In this document: positions 42,538 through 52,350 of the stretch, in pieces
Position numbering within the stretch: the stretch's first letter is position 1
Layout: each line of letters begins with the position of its first letter
NCBI GenBank assembly: GCA_964598005.1
Contig: CAZRAL010000009.1
Span: 1-64,000, forward strand
Reading direction: 5' to 3'
Source of the DNA: CAZRAL01 sp964598005
GTDB taxonomy: Bacteria > Pseudomonadota > Gammaproteobacteria > Burkholderiales > Usitatibacteraceae
Length of the DNA stretch: 64,000 nt
Notes under the pieces: generated by a model
The model's input: the letters and a program-made list of their open reading frames with translations, nothing else
The model's database searches: none
What the model was told of the DNA's origin: nothing
Made by a program: the position numbers and the translations under genes

Positions 42538-45252
42538 TCAGGTCTCTCCGAATAAATCCGCCCAGGCCCGCATGACCGCATGCCGTTCTACGCTTAATTC
42601 GGTCGGCTCGATCCAGGTTTTTAATTCATTGTTGGTACGGGCGCGGTGCTGGCGTTCGCGATAGGCGAGGTAGGCCTTGGCAATCTGAGCAGCCAGATTT
42701 TCCTCCAAGATGCCGAGCGCGGCGGCACGGGTCAGCAAAGCGAAGTTGCCGAGATTACCAAGAAATTCCGGGTGCTCGTGCGAATAGGCGAGGATGAGAT
42801 ATTGCACGATGAATTCGACGTCAACAATTCCGCCACGGGTATGTTTAAGGTCGAGTTGCCCGGCGCGGTCCTTTTTTTCGGCGCGCATTTTATCCCGCAT
42901 GGCGCTAATTTCCTGTCTCAAGACTGCACGCTCGCGCGGGCGCGAAAGAATTTCCCGGCGTATCGCTTCAAAAGGAGCGGCCAGCGCCGGGTCGCCCGCG
43001 CAAAAACGCGCGCGGGTCAGCGCCTGATGCTCCCAGGTCCAGGCGCGGTTGAGTTGATAGTCGCGAAAGGCGGAAAGTGTGGAAACTGGCAGTCCGGCCT
43101 CACCATCGGGACGCAGCCGGATGTCGGTTTCGTAAAGTACGCCGCCGGCGGTCATGGCATTCAGCCAATTGTTGAGCCGTTGCGCCAGTTTGGCGTAACG
43201 CACTGTATCGATACCACTCTGTTCATCGCAGAGAAAAACCAGGTCGAGATCGGATGCGTAGCCCAGTTCCTTGCTGCCCAATTTGCCGTAACCTATGATG
43301 GCAAAGCCTGCAGGCGGTTGCCAATCGACTCCACCCGGCTGGGGGCTGAGTGCGCGCCAGGCCAATACCAGCGCGGTATCCAGCAGCAGGTCGGCCAGCG
43401 CCGAGAGTTCGTCGGAGAGGGCCATCACACCGAGATGGCCTTCGATGTCGGCAATGTTGAGCCGGAGCGTCAATGCGTTTTTGGTATGGCGCAGAATTTC
43501 GTATTGACGCTCGATATCGCCTGCTGCGGCATCACAGATGGTGCGCAAGGTGTTACGTTCGGTATTCCAGTTAAGTGTATTGCCGAATTTTTTATCCCTG
43601 TGCGTTTCAATTAATTCATCCATCAGGATGGGGTGGCGGCACAAAAATTCTGCTGCCCAGGCGCTGCATGCGACGATATGCGCCACACGCGCCAGCACTT
43701 GCGGATATTCGATCAGCAGGGCGAGGTAGGTTTCGCGTTTGTCGACGGCTTCGATGAGGTTGAAGAGGCGAAAAAAGGTTTGCGGGGCGGTGTCTTCGGC
43801 CAACGCCGCGCTCAGAGCAAGGGGAATCAGCATTTCCATGCGCGCGCGTGATTTGGCGGGGAGTGTTTGCGTGCGGCTGGCGGTGAGCCAGGCCTGTACC
43901 CGGCTGACGATTTGCGTAGTTGGCTCTTCAGCCAGGCCGGCCTGGCGCGTTATCGTATGGCAGCGGGCCGGCAACCCGGCACTCGCGGCCGCAACAGAAG
44001 TGGCCTGTTCCTGCACCACAAACAGCGCTTCGAATTCGCGTGTCACATTGTGGCGATGCGCACTCAACGTGGCCAAAAAGGCAGCCCAGTCTGCCTCGTT
44101 CATTGCTGCGGCAATGCGCTGCCGGTCTGCATTGCTAGCCGGCAACATCTGCGTTTGTTGATCGTCCAGATATTGCAGACGATGTTCGAGATTGCGCAAA
44201 AAGGCATAGGCCGATTGCAGTGAAGCGATCCGTTCCATATCAAGAATTTTTAGCTTTTCGAGCTGGGTGAGCGCTTGACGGGTGGAGCGAATTTGCAGGT
44301 TGGTTTCGCGTCCGCCACGAATAAGCTGAAAAAGTTGTGCGATGAATTCGATTTCACGGATGCCGCCTATGCCAATCTTGATATCGTCGAGGCGGTCGCG
44401 TTTACCGGCTTCGGCGCGAATCTGGGCGTGCAGGTCGCGCATTTCGTCGATGGCAGCATAGTCGTGGTAACGGCGGTAGACGAAGGGCTTTACCAGTACC
44501 TCGAAGGCCTGGATGTTTTGCGCCTGACCCGTTATGGCGCGGGCCTTCAGCCAGGCGTAGCGTTCCCAGGGCCGGGCCTGGGTGATGAAATAATTTTCCA
44601 GCGCGGCGAAACTGCAAACCGGCGGGCCGCTGTCGCCGAATGGGCGCAAGCGCATGTCTACCCGGAATACGAAGCCGTCTTCAGTGAGTGTATCTAGAGC
44701 GGCGATCAGTTTACGGCCGAGGCGGGCAAAATACTCGTGGTTCGAAATGGTTTTGACGCCATCGGTTTGCCCCTCTTCGGCATAGAGAAAAACCAGGTCG
44801 ATGTCCGAAGAAACATTCAATTCGCCGCCTCCCAGCTTGCCCATGCCTGCGACCAGCAGCGTTTGCGCCTGAGCGCTTTCTTCTCCGCGCGGAACACCAT
44901 AAATGCCTTGCATCGCGGTGCTGTGCCAGGTCAGGGCTTGCTGTATGCTGATTTCCGCCAAGGCGGTGACCGTGGTGACGACTTCATCGAGCGTAGCGAA
45001 GTTATTGAGGTCACGAAATATCGTGCGTAGCAGAACGCGCTTACGCAGCAAGCGCAGCGTGCGATGCAGGGCAGCTTCGTCATGGTCGCCTGCGCAGGCG
45101 GCGTGCATGGCTGAGGTGGGGAAAGGTTCGTGGCCATGCGCCCTCAGTTCCTCCAGTAAGGTGGGGGTGGCGGCGCACAAACGCTCGGCGTAACGCGAAG
45201 CATGGAACATTTTGGTCAGCATGTTGCCAAACGAAGCGGGAGAGAAATTCAT
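42538..45252 (-). CDS. glnE: Glutamine-synthetase adenylyltransferase/deadenylyltransferase
   Basis: A 904-residue bifunctional enzyme that attaches and removes AMP on glutamine synthetase in response to PII and glutamine. Two nucleotidyltransferase domains are evident: GMGKLGGGELNVSSDIDLVF (deadenylylase) and GYGKLGSKELGYASDLDLVF (adenylylase), each with the paired Asp residues. GIREIEFIAQLFQLIRGG and GGIVDVEFIVQYLIL follow them. Length fits betaproteobacterial members. It is divergent from yhdP, with a 53-bp B-family element between. Confidence 0.96.
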   Translation of the reverse strand: MNFSPASFGNMLTKMFHASRYAERLCAATPTLLEELRAHGHEPFPTSAMHAACAGDHDEAALHRTLRLLRKRVLLRTIFRDLNNFATLDEVVTTVTALAEISIQQALTWHSTAMQGIYGVPRGEESAQAQTLLVAGMGKLGGGELNVSSDIDLVFLYAEEGQTDGVKTISNHEYFARLGRKLIAALDTLTEDGFVFRVDMRLRPFGDSGPPVCSFAALENYFITQARPWERYAWLKARAITGQAQNIQAFEVLVKPFVYRRYHDYAAIDEMRDLHAQIRAEAGKRDRLDDIKIGIGGIREIEFIAQLFQLIRGGRETNLQIRSTRQALTQLEKLKILDMERIASLQSAYAFLRNLEHRLQYLDDQQTQMLPASNADRQRIAAAMNEADWAAFLATLSAHRHNVTREFEALFVVQEQATSVAAASAGLPARCHTITRQAGLAEEPTTQIVSRVQAWLTASRTQTLPAKSRARMEMLIPLALSAALAEDTAPQTFFRLFNLIEAVDKRETYLALLIEYPQVLARVAHIVACSAWAAEFLCRHPILMDELIETHRDKKFGNTLNWNTERNTLRTICDAAAGDIERQYEILRHTKNALTLRLNIADIEGHLGVMALSDELSALADLLLDTALVLAWRALSPQPGGVDWQPPAGFAIIGYGKLGSKELGYASDLDLVFLCDEQSGIDTVRYAKLAQRLNNWLNAMTAGGVLYETDIRLRPDGEAGLPVSTLSAFRDYQLNRAWTWEHQALTRARFCAGDPALAAPFEAIRREILSRPRERAVLRQEISAMRDKMRAEKKDRAGQLDLKHTRGGIVDVEFIVQYLILAYSHEHPEFLGNLGNFALLTRAAALGILEENLAAQIAKAYLAYRERQHRARTNNELKTWIEPTELSVERHAVMRAWADLFGET

Positions 45253-45272
45253 AAAAAGCCAGCAATGTAGTT

Positions 45273-45333
45273 GTAAGGAACCTCTGAATAAGTCTCACAG
45301 GGCTCATGGAGAACTTAATCAGAGGTTCTGTAA
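45273..45333. mobile_element. Minimal B-family element with GTAA target duplication (B3)
   Basis: 53 bp (45277-45329) consisting of the two terminal inverted repeats GGAACCTCTGAATAAGTC and GAACTTAATCAGAGGTTCT with about 15 bp between, flanked on both sides by GTAA. It lies between the divergent glnE and yhdP starts. Confidence 0.8.
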
Positions 45334-45452
45334 AGACCCATAACCATAAGCGGGTAAAGCTCCGTTAAAATGTAACATGCGCGGCGTTTCCCGTCGCACA
45401 GTGAATATGCAGGGATTTCATCATTAAAATTGCCGTTCGCACGTTTCTTTTC

Positions 45453-48400
45453 TTGAGGTCGCTGGCATTCTGGCTGGCTGTCATGGCGGCTGTCGGTTTT
45501 TCATTGCTCGTGCTTGCACTGCGTTTTGTGGTGATGCCGAACATCGAAAATTACCGCGAGCAAATTGTCGGTCAGGTGGCGCAGGCTTCGGGAATGGCCG
45601 TATCCGCTGCTGCTTTGCGCGGCGGCTGGAGCGGTTTCCGCCCCACCGTCATGCTGGCCGACGTGGCGTTTCGCGATCCGACTGCACGCGACCCGGCATT
45701 CCGCTTATCGCGCCTGGATGTGTCGTTCTCCTGGTGGACATTGTTTACCGGGCAGATTCACTTCCATGCGTTGCGCCTCAGCAATCCCGAGTTGACGCTT
45801 TCGCGAGCCAGCGATGGCCTGATTTATTTCGCCGGCAAGCCGCTCAATAAACCGGATGTAAATCAGGAAGAAGGAGCGCTCCTGCCCTGGCTGCTGGAAC
45901 AGCCGGGGGTCGAAATTCGTGATGCAACGGTGGTCTGGTCTGATGCACTGAATCCTGGCCCGCCACTACGGTTTACCGATGTTCAATTACGGGTGGAAAA
46001 GCAGGGCAAATGGCATCGGATCGGCTTTTTTGCTAAACCGCCGGCGGCGTTGGCAACCTCGCTAGAAGGCAGCGGTGATTTGGTGCTGCAACGCATACAG
46101 CAACATTGGCAGGTGGCAGGCACAATTTATGCCGCCGCCGCTCAGGCCAACCTGACCGAGCTGCGCCGCCATCTGACGGTCCCCGATCTTCTCCGTGCCG
46201 GAACAGGAAACATCAGGGCCTGGGTGGATATCGACAGTCAGGTTACAGTCAATCCGGTGCGTACCATCACCGCCGATCTCAATGTGGTTCAGGCGACCGC
46301 GCAACTAGCAAATGATCTTGCCCCGCTACACATTGCGAAACTTGCCGGACGCATCGAATATCAGGCACGCGAGGGGGGATTTTCGATTGCCAGCAAGCAA
46401 TTGGAATTTCGTACCCGCGATGGCGTGGCACAGGGGCCGGCGGATTTTTCCATAACCTTGCTTGATCAAGCCAGTCCCCGGCAGGCGCGGGGCGAAATGG
46501 CGGCGAATGGGATAGATCTCAAGGTGATGGCTGCATTGCTGGAATATTTTCCGGTCGGCAAGGAAGTGCGTCAGGTGGTGGCGCGTTTTTCGCCGCGTGG
46601 CATGGTGGTGCGCACCCAAGTGGCGTGGAATGGCGCTATCGACAAACCAACGGGGTATCGCATCGATGGCGAGGTTGATGGTTTTGGATTGAATGCAGAC
46701 GGCAAAATGCCGGGGGTCAGCGGTTTTACCGGAGCAGTACATGGTGACGAAAAGGGTGGCAAGATTCACATCGACTCGCGCCAGTTTGCGCTCGATATGC
46801 CGCATCTGTTCCGGGCGCCGTTGACTTTCAATACCCTGGATGCCGATGCAATATGGAAGACTACGCCACAAGGCTTCGAAATCGAACTGTCCACAGTGAA
46901 ATTTACTGAAGCCGATATGACGGGTGAGCTGGCCGGTCATTATCGCCGTGGGGGACCAGCTGAAAAGGGCCCGGGCAGTATCGATATCAAAGGAAAATTA
47001 TTTAAAGTGGATGCCACCCAGGTCGCCCGTTATCTACCCAATGGTATAGCAGCCACCCGTGACTATATCGAATGGGCGGTACAGGGCGGCATGGTGGAAG
47101 AAGCGGATTTTCTGCTGAACGGCGAGTTGTACGAATTTCCTTTTCACATGGGTAATGGGGGGCACTTCCTAATCAAGGGAAAAATGAAAGATGTCGCATT
47201 CCGCCATACCGAAAAATGGCCAGGATATGAAAATATCAATGGTGATATTACTTTCGAAAATACCCGTTTTTCGGCGCAGATTAATGAGGCAAAAATTTTT
47301 GGCGCCACGATCCACCACACGGTGCTGGGCATCGAGGACATGGCGATTCCCAATCCGCTATTCAGAATCAAGGGTGAGGCCCGCGCCAGCGCACAGGATG
47401 TGGCGCGTTATTTACGTGAAAGTCCGCTAAGCGAAGGGATCGGCGCATTTACCCGCTTTGTACAGATCGAGGGCTCTGGCCAATTGGCGCTTGAACTCGA
47501 TATTCCAATTACACAAAAAGAAGGGTTCAAGGTAAGCGGACGCTATCTCCTCAATCACGGCAGTGCCAAGCCCGCGATTGGGCCGCTTGTCACCAATATA
47601 AACGGTAGTGTGCAATTTACCGAAAGCCGTATAAAAAGCATGGGACTGAATGGCATAGCCTACGGCAACCCGCTGACAGTAGCAATTACGGGCGGGGGCG
47701 AAACAGGGGTGGTGACCACGCTGACAGGACGGGCCGAGCTTACGCAATTGCAGGACGTTATTCCGTTCCCGTTGCCGAAACAGATTAGCGGTGCCATGAA
47801 TATTGGTGGACGAATTACCGCCAAGCCGAGCGGAACCGAGTTGTTGTTTGAATCCAATCTGGTTGGCGTTACGTCAACGCTACCGGTGCCATTGACCAAA
47901 CAAGCTGAAACGGCGCAGAAACTTGCCGTTACCTTCACCCACCCCGGCCATTCTGACGAACGCATTCGCGTTACGCTGGGAGAACAAATCGATGTGCGCC
48001 TTCGCCGCCGGGCAGACCCCAGCGGGGCACTCAGCGGTCTGGCCGGCGGACTGGTCAGCCTGGAGTCTCCGTTAGCTGCCAATGCGGTCATTCCCGAGGG
48101 AATATGGTTGACGGGCAGCATGGAACAGCTTGATTTCGATGCCTGGCGCGCCGCTTTTGAAGCAGCCTATCCCCCGATTTCTGCAGCCTCAAAGGCGGAA
48201 GTAGCGAATCGTAGGAATGGCGGTCAGCCAGCGTTATCCTTTGCGGGCTTTGATTTGAAATTGGGCACCTTACAGGCTTACGGACGGCCTTTTTCAAATA
48301 TCGCTATCAAGGGGCGCCAGACTGACAACGATTGGCGTTTGATGCTGGATGGGGCGGATGCAAGCGGCGATTTGTTTTGGCACCCGGGTGTCGATAACAC

Positions 48401-49376
48401 AAGCGCGGCAATACGCGCCCGGCTTAGCCATTTGGTGCTGGCAGAGGCCACTGCTGTAAGCGGCGATACCGGTGCAAACGGTTTTGCCGATCTTCCAGTT
48501 ATGGATATTATTGCCGAGCGCTTCAAGTTCAAGGGGCGCGAACTGGGCAAGCTCGAGTTGCGTGCAGCCCCCCAGGGGCGGGACTGGAAAATCGAGAAAA
48601 TGATCATTTCGAACGGGCATGCCGTGCTTGACTCGGATGGAATCTGGCAACGCGATGCTGACAATGGCCGCTCGCGGACAACCTTGAATGCAAAACTCGA
48701 AGTCAAAAATCTGGATGCATTAATGGCGCAATTTGGCTATGGCGATTATCTGCGCCGCGGAGCAGGTGGCCTGGAGGGTGTGTTGTCATGGCCAGGACAC
48801 ACCTATCAATTTTCAAGCGCCGTGCTATCGGGCCATTTCAAACTGCAGGCGCGCAACGGCCAGTTTGCAAAAATCGAACCGGGTGCAGGCAAGCTACTTG
48901 GTCTGATTAGCCTGCAATCGATTCCACGCCGTTTCACTCTCGATTTTCGCGATTTGTTCAGCGAGGGTTTTGCCTTTGACCGCATCGACGGCGATATAAA
49001 AATCGAGCGTGGCATCATGTTTACCGAAAACTTCACCATTAATGGTCCAGCTGCCGAAGTCAAAATGGCGGGCGACGTGTCTTTGCCTGCCGAGCGGCAG
49101 AATCTGACCTTGACTGTGATACCAGCGCTAGGGGGAGGGGTGGCCCTGGCGGCGGGTGTGGCAGCCGCTAATCCGTTGTTGGGCGCCGGCGTGTGGCTGA
49201 TGCAAAAAATATTGCAGAATCCCATCGATAGAATTCTTTCCTATCAATACACCGTCACCGGAACATGGGATAATCCGCTCGTTGAAAAAGTAAACAAGAA
49301 TAGTACTGCACAACCGGCCCTCCCCGATCCGCCCGTAGCAACTCTGCCTGTTCTACCGACATCGAGAAAAGAGTGA
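45453..49376 (+). CDS. yhdP: AsmA-like YhdP family protein (TIGR02099)
   Basis: About 1307 residues; an N-terminal helix (FWLAVMAAVGFSLLVLAL) anchors a very long beta-rich chain that in this family bridges the periplasm and moves phospholipid to the outer membrane. Typical segments: RGGWSGFRPTVMLADVAFRD, GHTYQFSSAVLSGHFKL, and near the end FDRIDGDIKIERGIM with NFTINGPAAEVKM. The TTG at 45453 has no ribosome site. An in-frame ATT at 45423 lies 7 nt after AGGGA and would add IKIAVRTFLF; no ATG or GTG fits. Its stop overlaps the nitrilase gene start. Confidence 0.9.
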   Translation: MRSLAFWLAVMAAVGFSLLVLALRFVVMPNIENYREQIVGQVAQASGMAVSAAALRGGWSGFRPTVMLADVAFRDPTARDPAFRLSRLDVSFSWWTLFTGQIHFHALRLSNPELTLSRASDGLIYFAGKPLNKPDVNQEEGALLPWLLEQPGVEIRDATVVWSDALNPGPPLRFTDVQLRVEKQGKWHRIGFFAKPPAALATSLEGSGDLVLQRIQQHWQVAGTIYAAAAQANLTELRRHLTVPDLLRAGTGNIRAWVDIDSQVTVNPVRTITADLNVVQATAQLANDLAPLHIAKLAGRIEYQAREGGFSIASKQLEFRTRDGVAQGPADFSITLLDQASPRQARGEMAANGIDLKVMAALLEYFPVGKEVRQVVARFSPRGMVVRTQVAWNGAIDKPTGYRIDGEVDGFGLNADGKMPGVSGFTGAVHGDEKGGKIHIDSRQFALDMPHLFRAPLTFNTLDADAIWKTTPQGFEIELSTVKFTEADMTGELAGHYRRGGPAEKGPGSIDIKGKLFKVDATQVARYLPNGIAATRDYIEWAVQGGMVEEADFLLNGELYEFPFHMGNGGHFLIKGKMKDVAFRHTEKWPGYENINGDITFENTRFSAQINEAKIFGATIHHTVLGIEDMAIPNPLFRIKGEARASAQDVARYLRESPLSEGIGAFTRFVQIEGSGQLALELDIPITQKEGFKVSGRYLLNHGSAKPAIGPLVTNINGSVQFTESRIKSMGLNGIAYGNPLTVAITGGGETGVVTTLTGRAELTQLQDVIPFPLPKQISGAMNIGGRITAKPSGTELLFESNLVGVTSTLPVPLTKQAETAQKLAVTFTHPGHSDERIRVTLGEQIDVRLRRRADPSGALSGLAGGLVSLESPLAANAVIPEGIWLTGSMEQLDFDAWRAAFEAAYPPISAASKAEVANRRNGGQPALSFAGFDLKLGTLQAYGRPFSNIAIKGRQTDNDWRLMLDGADASGDLFWHPGVDNTSAAIRARLSHLVLAEATAVSGDTGANGFADLPVMDIIAERFKFKGRELGKLELRAAPQGRDWKIEKMIISNGHAVLDSDGIWQRDADNGRSRTTLNAKLEVKNLDALMAQFGYGDYLRRGAGGLEGVLSWPGHTYQFSSAVLSGHFKLQARNGQFAKIEPGAGKLLGLISLQSIPRRFTLDFRDLFSEGFAFDRIDGDIKIERGIMFTENFTINGPAAEVKMAGDVSLPAERQNLTLTVIPALGGGVALAAGVAAANPLLGAGVWLMQKILQNPIDRILSYQYTVTGTWDNPLVEKVNKNSTAQPALPDPPVATLPVLPTSRKE

Positions 49377-50242
49377 TTATTACCAAAGCCAATACCGCCG
49401 ATATGCTGGCCCGCGCCCAGCAGGGTACACAATCGTTTGTTCGTGTGGCGGCGATCCAGATGGCCTCAGGGCCTAATGTGGAAGCCAATCTTCAGGAAGC
49501 GGGGCGGTTGATCGAACTGGCGGCCAAAGCCGGCGCGCGGCTGATCGCGCTGCCCGAATACTTTGCCATCATGGGCATGAAAGATACCGACAAGGTCAAG
49601 GTTCGCGAGCGCGAAGGCGACGGGCCGATCCAGCGCTGGATGTCGTCCATTGCGGCGGCCCATGGCGTCTGGCTGATTGGCGGCTCGATTCCGCTGGAAA
49701 CGGGCAGCCCCGACAAGGTGCGTAACACCTGCCTGGTTTATGACAAAAGTGGTAAACAGGTAGCTCGCTACGACAAAATTCATCTTTTCAACCTCTCGCT
49801 CGGCACGGAAAATTTTTCCGAAGAACGCACGATCGAACCGGGTAATCAGGTGGTGGTGGTTGATTCGCCTTATGGCCGTATCGGTTTGTCGCTGTGTTAC
49901 GACCTACGCTTTCCCGAGCTTTACCGGGCGATGGGCGATGTGGATCTGATTGTCGTTCCCTCAGCCTTCACCGCGACCACCGGCAAGGCGCACTGGGAGC
50001 CGTTGATCCGCGCGCGCGCCATTGAAAATCTGGCTTATGTGCTGGCCCCGGCACAGGGAGGTTATCATGTCAGCGGCCGCGAAACGCATGGCGATTCGAT
50101 GATCGTCGACCCGTGGGGGGTGGTGCTTGATCGCCTACCGCGCGGTTCCGGAGTAGTGGTGGCGGGCATCAATCCACAATATCAGAAAACCATTCGCAAA
50201 AGCCTGCCAGCATTGATGCATCGGACACTTCGGGCAATCTGA
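49373..50242 (+). CDS. Carbon-nitrogen hydrolase (nitrilase superfamily, Nit1/omega-amidase-like)
   Basis: A 289-residue amidase with the catalytic triad Glu62 (LPEYFA), Lys135 (RYDKIHLF) and Cys175 (LSLCYDLRFPELYR). The last motif is that of the Nit/deaminated-glutathione amidase branch. The GTG start overlaps the yhdP stop (GTGA), implying translational coupling; yhdP-nitrilase pairs are common in betaproteobacteria. It likely hydrolyses deaminated glutathione or alpha-ketoglutaramate, though other amides are possible. Confidence 0.92.
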   Translation: MIITKANTADMLARAQQGTQSFVRVAAIQMASGPNVEANLQEAGRLIELAAKAGARLIALPEYFAIMGMKDTDKVKVREREGDGPIQRWMSSIAAAHGVWLIGGSIPLETGSPDKVRNTCLVYDKSGKQVARYDKIHLFNLSLGTENFSEERTIEPGNQVVVVDSPYGRIGLSLCYDLRFPELYRAMGDVDLIVVPSAFTATTGKAHWEPLIRARAIENLAYVLAPAQGGYHVSGRETHGDSMIVDPWGVVLDRLPRGSGVVVAGINPQYQKTIRKSLPALMHRTLRAI

Positions 50243-50298
50243 ATTGGCAGTGGGCTACGCCGTCTTCAACGTGGCTGATTATATCTGGGCTACGTGCT

Positions 50299-50317
50299 TT
50301 AATCAGAGGTTCCTAAA
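50299..50317. repeat. Solo right end of a B-family element (B4)
   Basis: TTAATCAGAGGTTCC followed by TAAA, without a matching left end within 300 bp. It lies between the converging nitrilase and oppF genes. Confidence 0.5.
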
Positions 50318-50328
50318 CTTGATTGGAT

Positions 50329-51351
50329 TCAAGCAGCCAGTTTAATGGGAATGCGCCTCTCTTCGACGGCGTGGCACGCTACCTGCCCGCCAGCGCGATG
50401 ATCGATCAGATTGGGCCGTTCGATTTTGCAGCGCTCATAGACGTGCGGGCAACGCGGATGAAAAGTGCAGCCCGTCGGTGGGTGTAGCGGATTGGGCACC
50501 TCACCCGCTACTGGTGTGCGCTGTTTGCCGGTCATCTTGAGATCGGGAATCGCCGATTGCAACATCTGCGTATAGGGATGCAGCGGCTGCGCAAAAATGC
50601 GTTTGGTATCGGCAATTTCCACCAGCCGTCCGAGATACATGACCCCAACCCGGTTGGAGATGTGCGAGACGACGGCAAGATTGTGCGAGATAAACAAATA
50701 GGTAAGACCAAATTCGCGTTGCAGATCTTTCATCAGATTGAGTATCTGCGCCTGAACGGAAACATCAAGTGCAGAGGTAGGTTCGTCGCAGACCAGAAAC
50801 TCCGGGTTCGACGACAGGGCGCGAGCGATCGAGATACGCTGGCGCTGACCGCCGGAAAATTCGTGGGGAAATTTTTTGGCATCCAAGGGCGAAAGGCCTA
50901 CCTGAGTCAGTAAGTGATCGACGCGCAATTTTAATTGCGGTCCGCTACGCATCAGGTTATGTAACAAGATGGGCTCAGCGATGATCTTGCCCACGCGCCA
51001 GCGCGGGTTAAGGCTGGCGTAAGGATCCTGAAAGATCATTTGGAAGCGTTTGCGCAATTGCTGCACCTCGCGCGCGCCAGAATGCGCCATATCGACGCCA
51101 TCGAAAACAATCGAACCTCGCGAGGGCGTATATAGCCCACAAACCAGGCGTGCAACGGTCGATTTACCGCAACCCGATTCGCCTACCAATGCAAGCGTTT
51201 CACCGCGCCGGATGGTGAAGGAGACACCATCGACCGCTTTGAGGATCTGCCGGGGTTGCCCCTCAAATAGGCGATTGAGCCAGGGCCGCGAGACATCAAA
51301 CTCCATGGCGATATCGCGTACTTCAAGCAAGTTGTCGTTTGCAGTCGTCAT
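50329..51351 (-). CDS. Oligopeptide/dipeptide ABC transporter ATP-binding protein (OppF/DppF type)
   Basis: 340 residues; Walker A GESGCGKST, ABC signature FSGGQRQRISIARAL, Walker B FLVCDEPTSALDVS, followed by the C-terminal oligopeptide-transporter extension with CTFHPRCPHVYERC. It is the last gene of a six-gene minus-strand unit and its ATG overlaps the stop of the preceding ATPase gene. It pairs with the OppD-type ATPase to drive import. Confidence 0.93.
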   Translation of the reverse strand: MTTANDNLLEVRDIAMEFDVSRPWLNRLFEGQPRQILKAVDGVSFTIRRGETLALVGESGCGKSTVARLVCGLYTPSRGSIVFDGVDMAHSGAREVQQLRKRFQMIFQDPYASLNPRWRVGKIIAEPILLHNLMRSGPQLKLRVDHLLTQVGLSPLDAKKFPHEFSGGQRQRISIARALSSNPEFLVCDEPTSALDVSVQAQILNLMKDLQREFGLTYLFISHNLAVVSHISNRVGVMYLGRLVEIADTKRIFAQPLHPYTQMLQSAIPDLKMTGKQRTPVAGEVPNPLHPPTGCTFHPRCPHVYERCKIERPNLIDHRAGGQVACHAVEERRIPIKLAA

Positions 51352-52346
51352 GCCGTCACCGTGTTCGTGGCTGTGGCATACAACCAGCAGGCCGCCTGCG
51401 TCTTGCCGGCGGGCATCAAGCCGGGGCGCTCACGAAGACAACGCTCTCCTGGCACGTCGGTCACCCGGGTACAACGTGGATTGAAGGCACATCCAGGCGG
51501 AATAGCGGTCAGCCGCGGCATTGAGCCATCGATCTGCGTGAGGCGTTCATGATTGTCTCCCACATCGGGGATCGCCCCCATCAGGCCGATGGTATAGGGA
51601 TGTTGCGGATGATGAATGACCTCGGCAACCGGGCCGATTTCGGCAATTCGTCCGGCGTACATCACCGCGACACGATCCGCGGTTTCGGCGATCACCCCCA
51701 TATCGTGCGTCACCAGCATGACTGCGGTGCCATGTTCGTGGCAGAGTTTTTTCAGCAACGTGATGATCTGCGCCTGGATCGAAACATCGAGCGCCGTGGT
51801 CGGCTCGTCGGCAATGATGAGTTTGGGGTTGGCGGCCAGCGCCAGTGCAATCACCACCCGCTGGCGCATACCGCCAGAAAATTGGTGCGGATAGTGGTCG
51901 ATACGTTTTTCAGCTGCAGGGATGCCCACTTCTTTCAGCAACTCGATCGCACGTGCACGCGCTTGCGCGTGAGTGAGATCGAGGTGGGTCGCTATCGTTT
52001 CGATAAGCTGGCGGCCAATGGTGTAGAGCGGATTGAGCGAGGTGAGCGGATCCTGAAAAATCGCGCCGATTTCGCGGCCACGAATTTTGCGCAGCGCTTC
52101 AAACGGCAGATTGTCGATGCGCCGGCCATTCAACAAAATTTCACCGCGGGCGATTCGCCCCGGCGGCTCCAGCAAGCCGATGACCGCTGCTCCGGTCAGT
52201 GATTTTCCGGCGCCGGATTCACCCACCACGCCCAGCACTTCGCCGGGCGCGATATCAAAACTGATATCGTCCACGGCAACCAACGTGCCGCGCCGCGTGG
52301 GGAATTCGATACGCAGGTTTTTGATTTGCAATAGCGGCGGAACCAT
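51348..52346 (-). CDS. Oligopeptide/dipeptide ABC transporter ATP-binding protein (OppD/DppD type)
   Basis: 332 residues; Walker A GESGAGKS, signature FSGGMRQRVVIALAL, Walker B LIIADEPTTALDVSIQ, H-loop VTHDMGV, and C-terminal CAFNPRCTRV with paired Cys typical of OppD (in some homologues an Fe-S site). Four bp separate it from the permease gene upstream. Substrate range cannot be inferred. Confidence 0.93.
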   Translation of the reverse strand: MVPPLLQIKNLRIEFPTRRGTLVAVDDISFDIAPGEVLGVVGESGAGKSLTGAAVIGLLEPPGRIARGEILLNGRRIDNLPFEALRKIRGREIGAIFQDPLTSLNPLYTIGRQLIETIATHLDLTHAQARARAIELLKEVGIPAAEKRIDHYPHQFSGGMRQRVVIALALAANPKLIIADEPTTALDVSIQAQIITLLKKLCHEHGTAVMLVTHDMGVIAETADRVAVMYAGRIAEIGPVAEVIHHPQHPYTIGLMGAIPDVGDNHERLTQIDGSMPRLTAIPPGCAFNPRCTRVTDVPGERCLRERPGLMPAGKTQAACWLYATATNTVTA

Positions 52347-52350
52347 CGCG

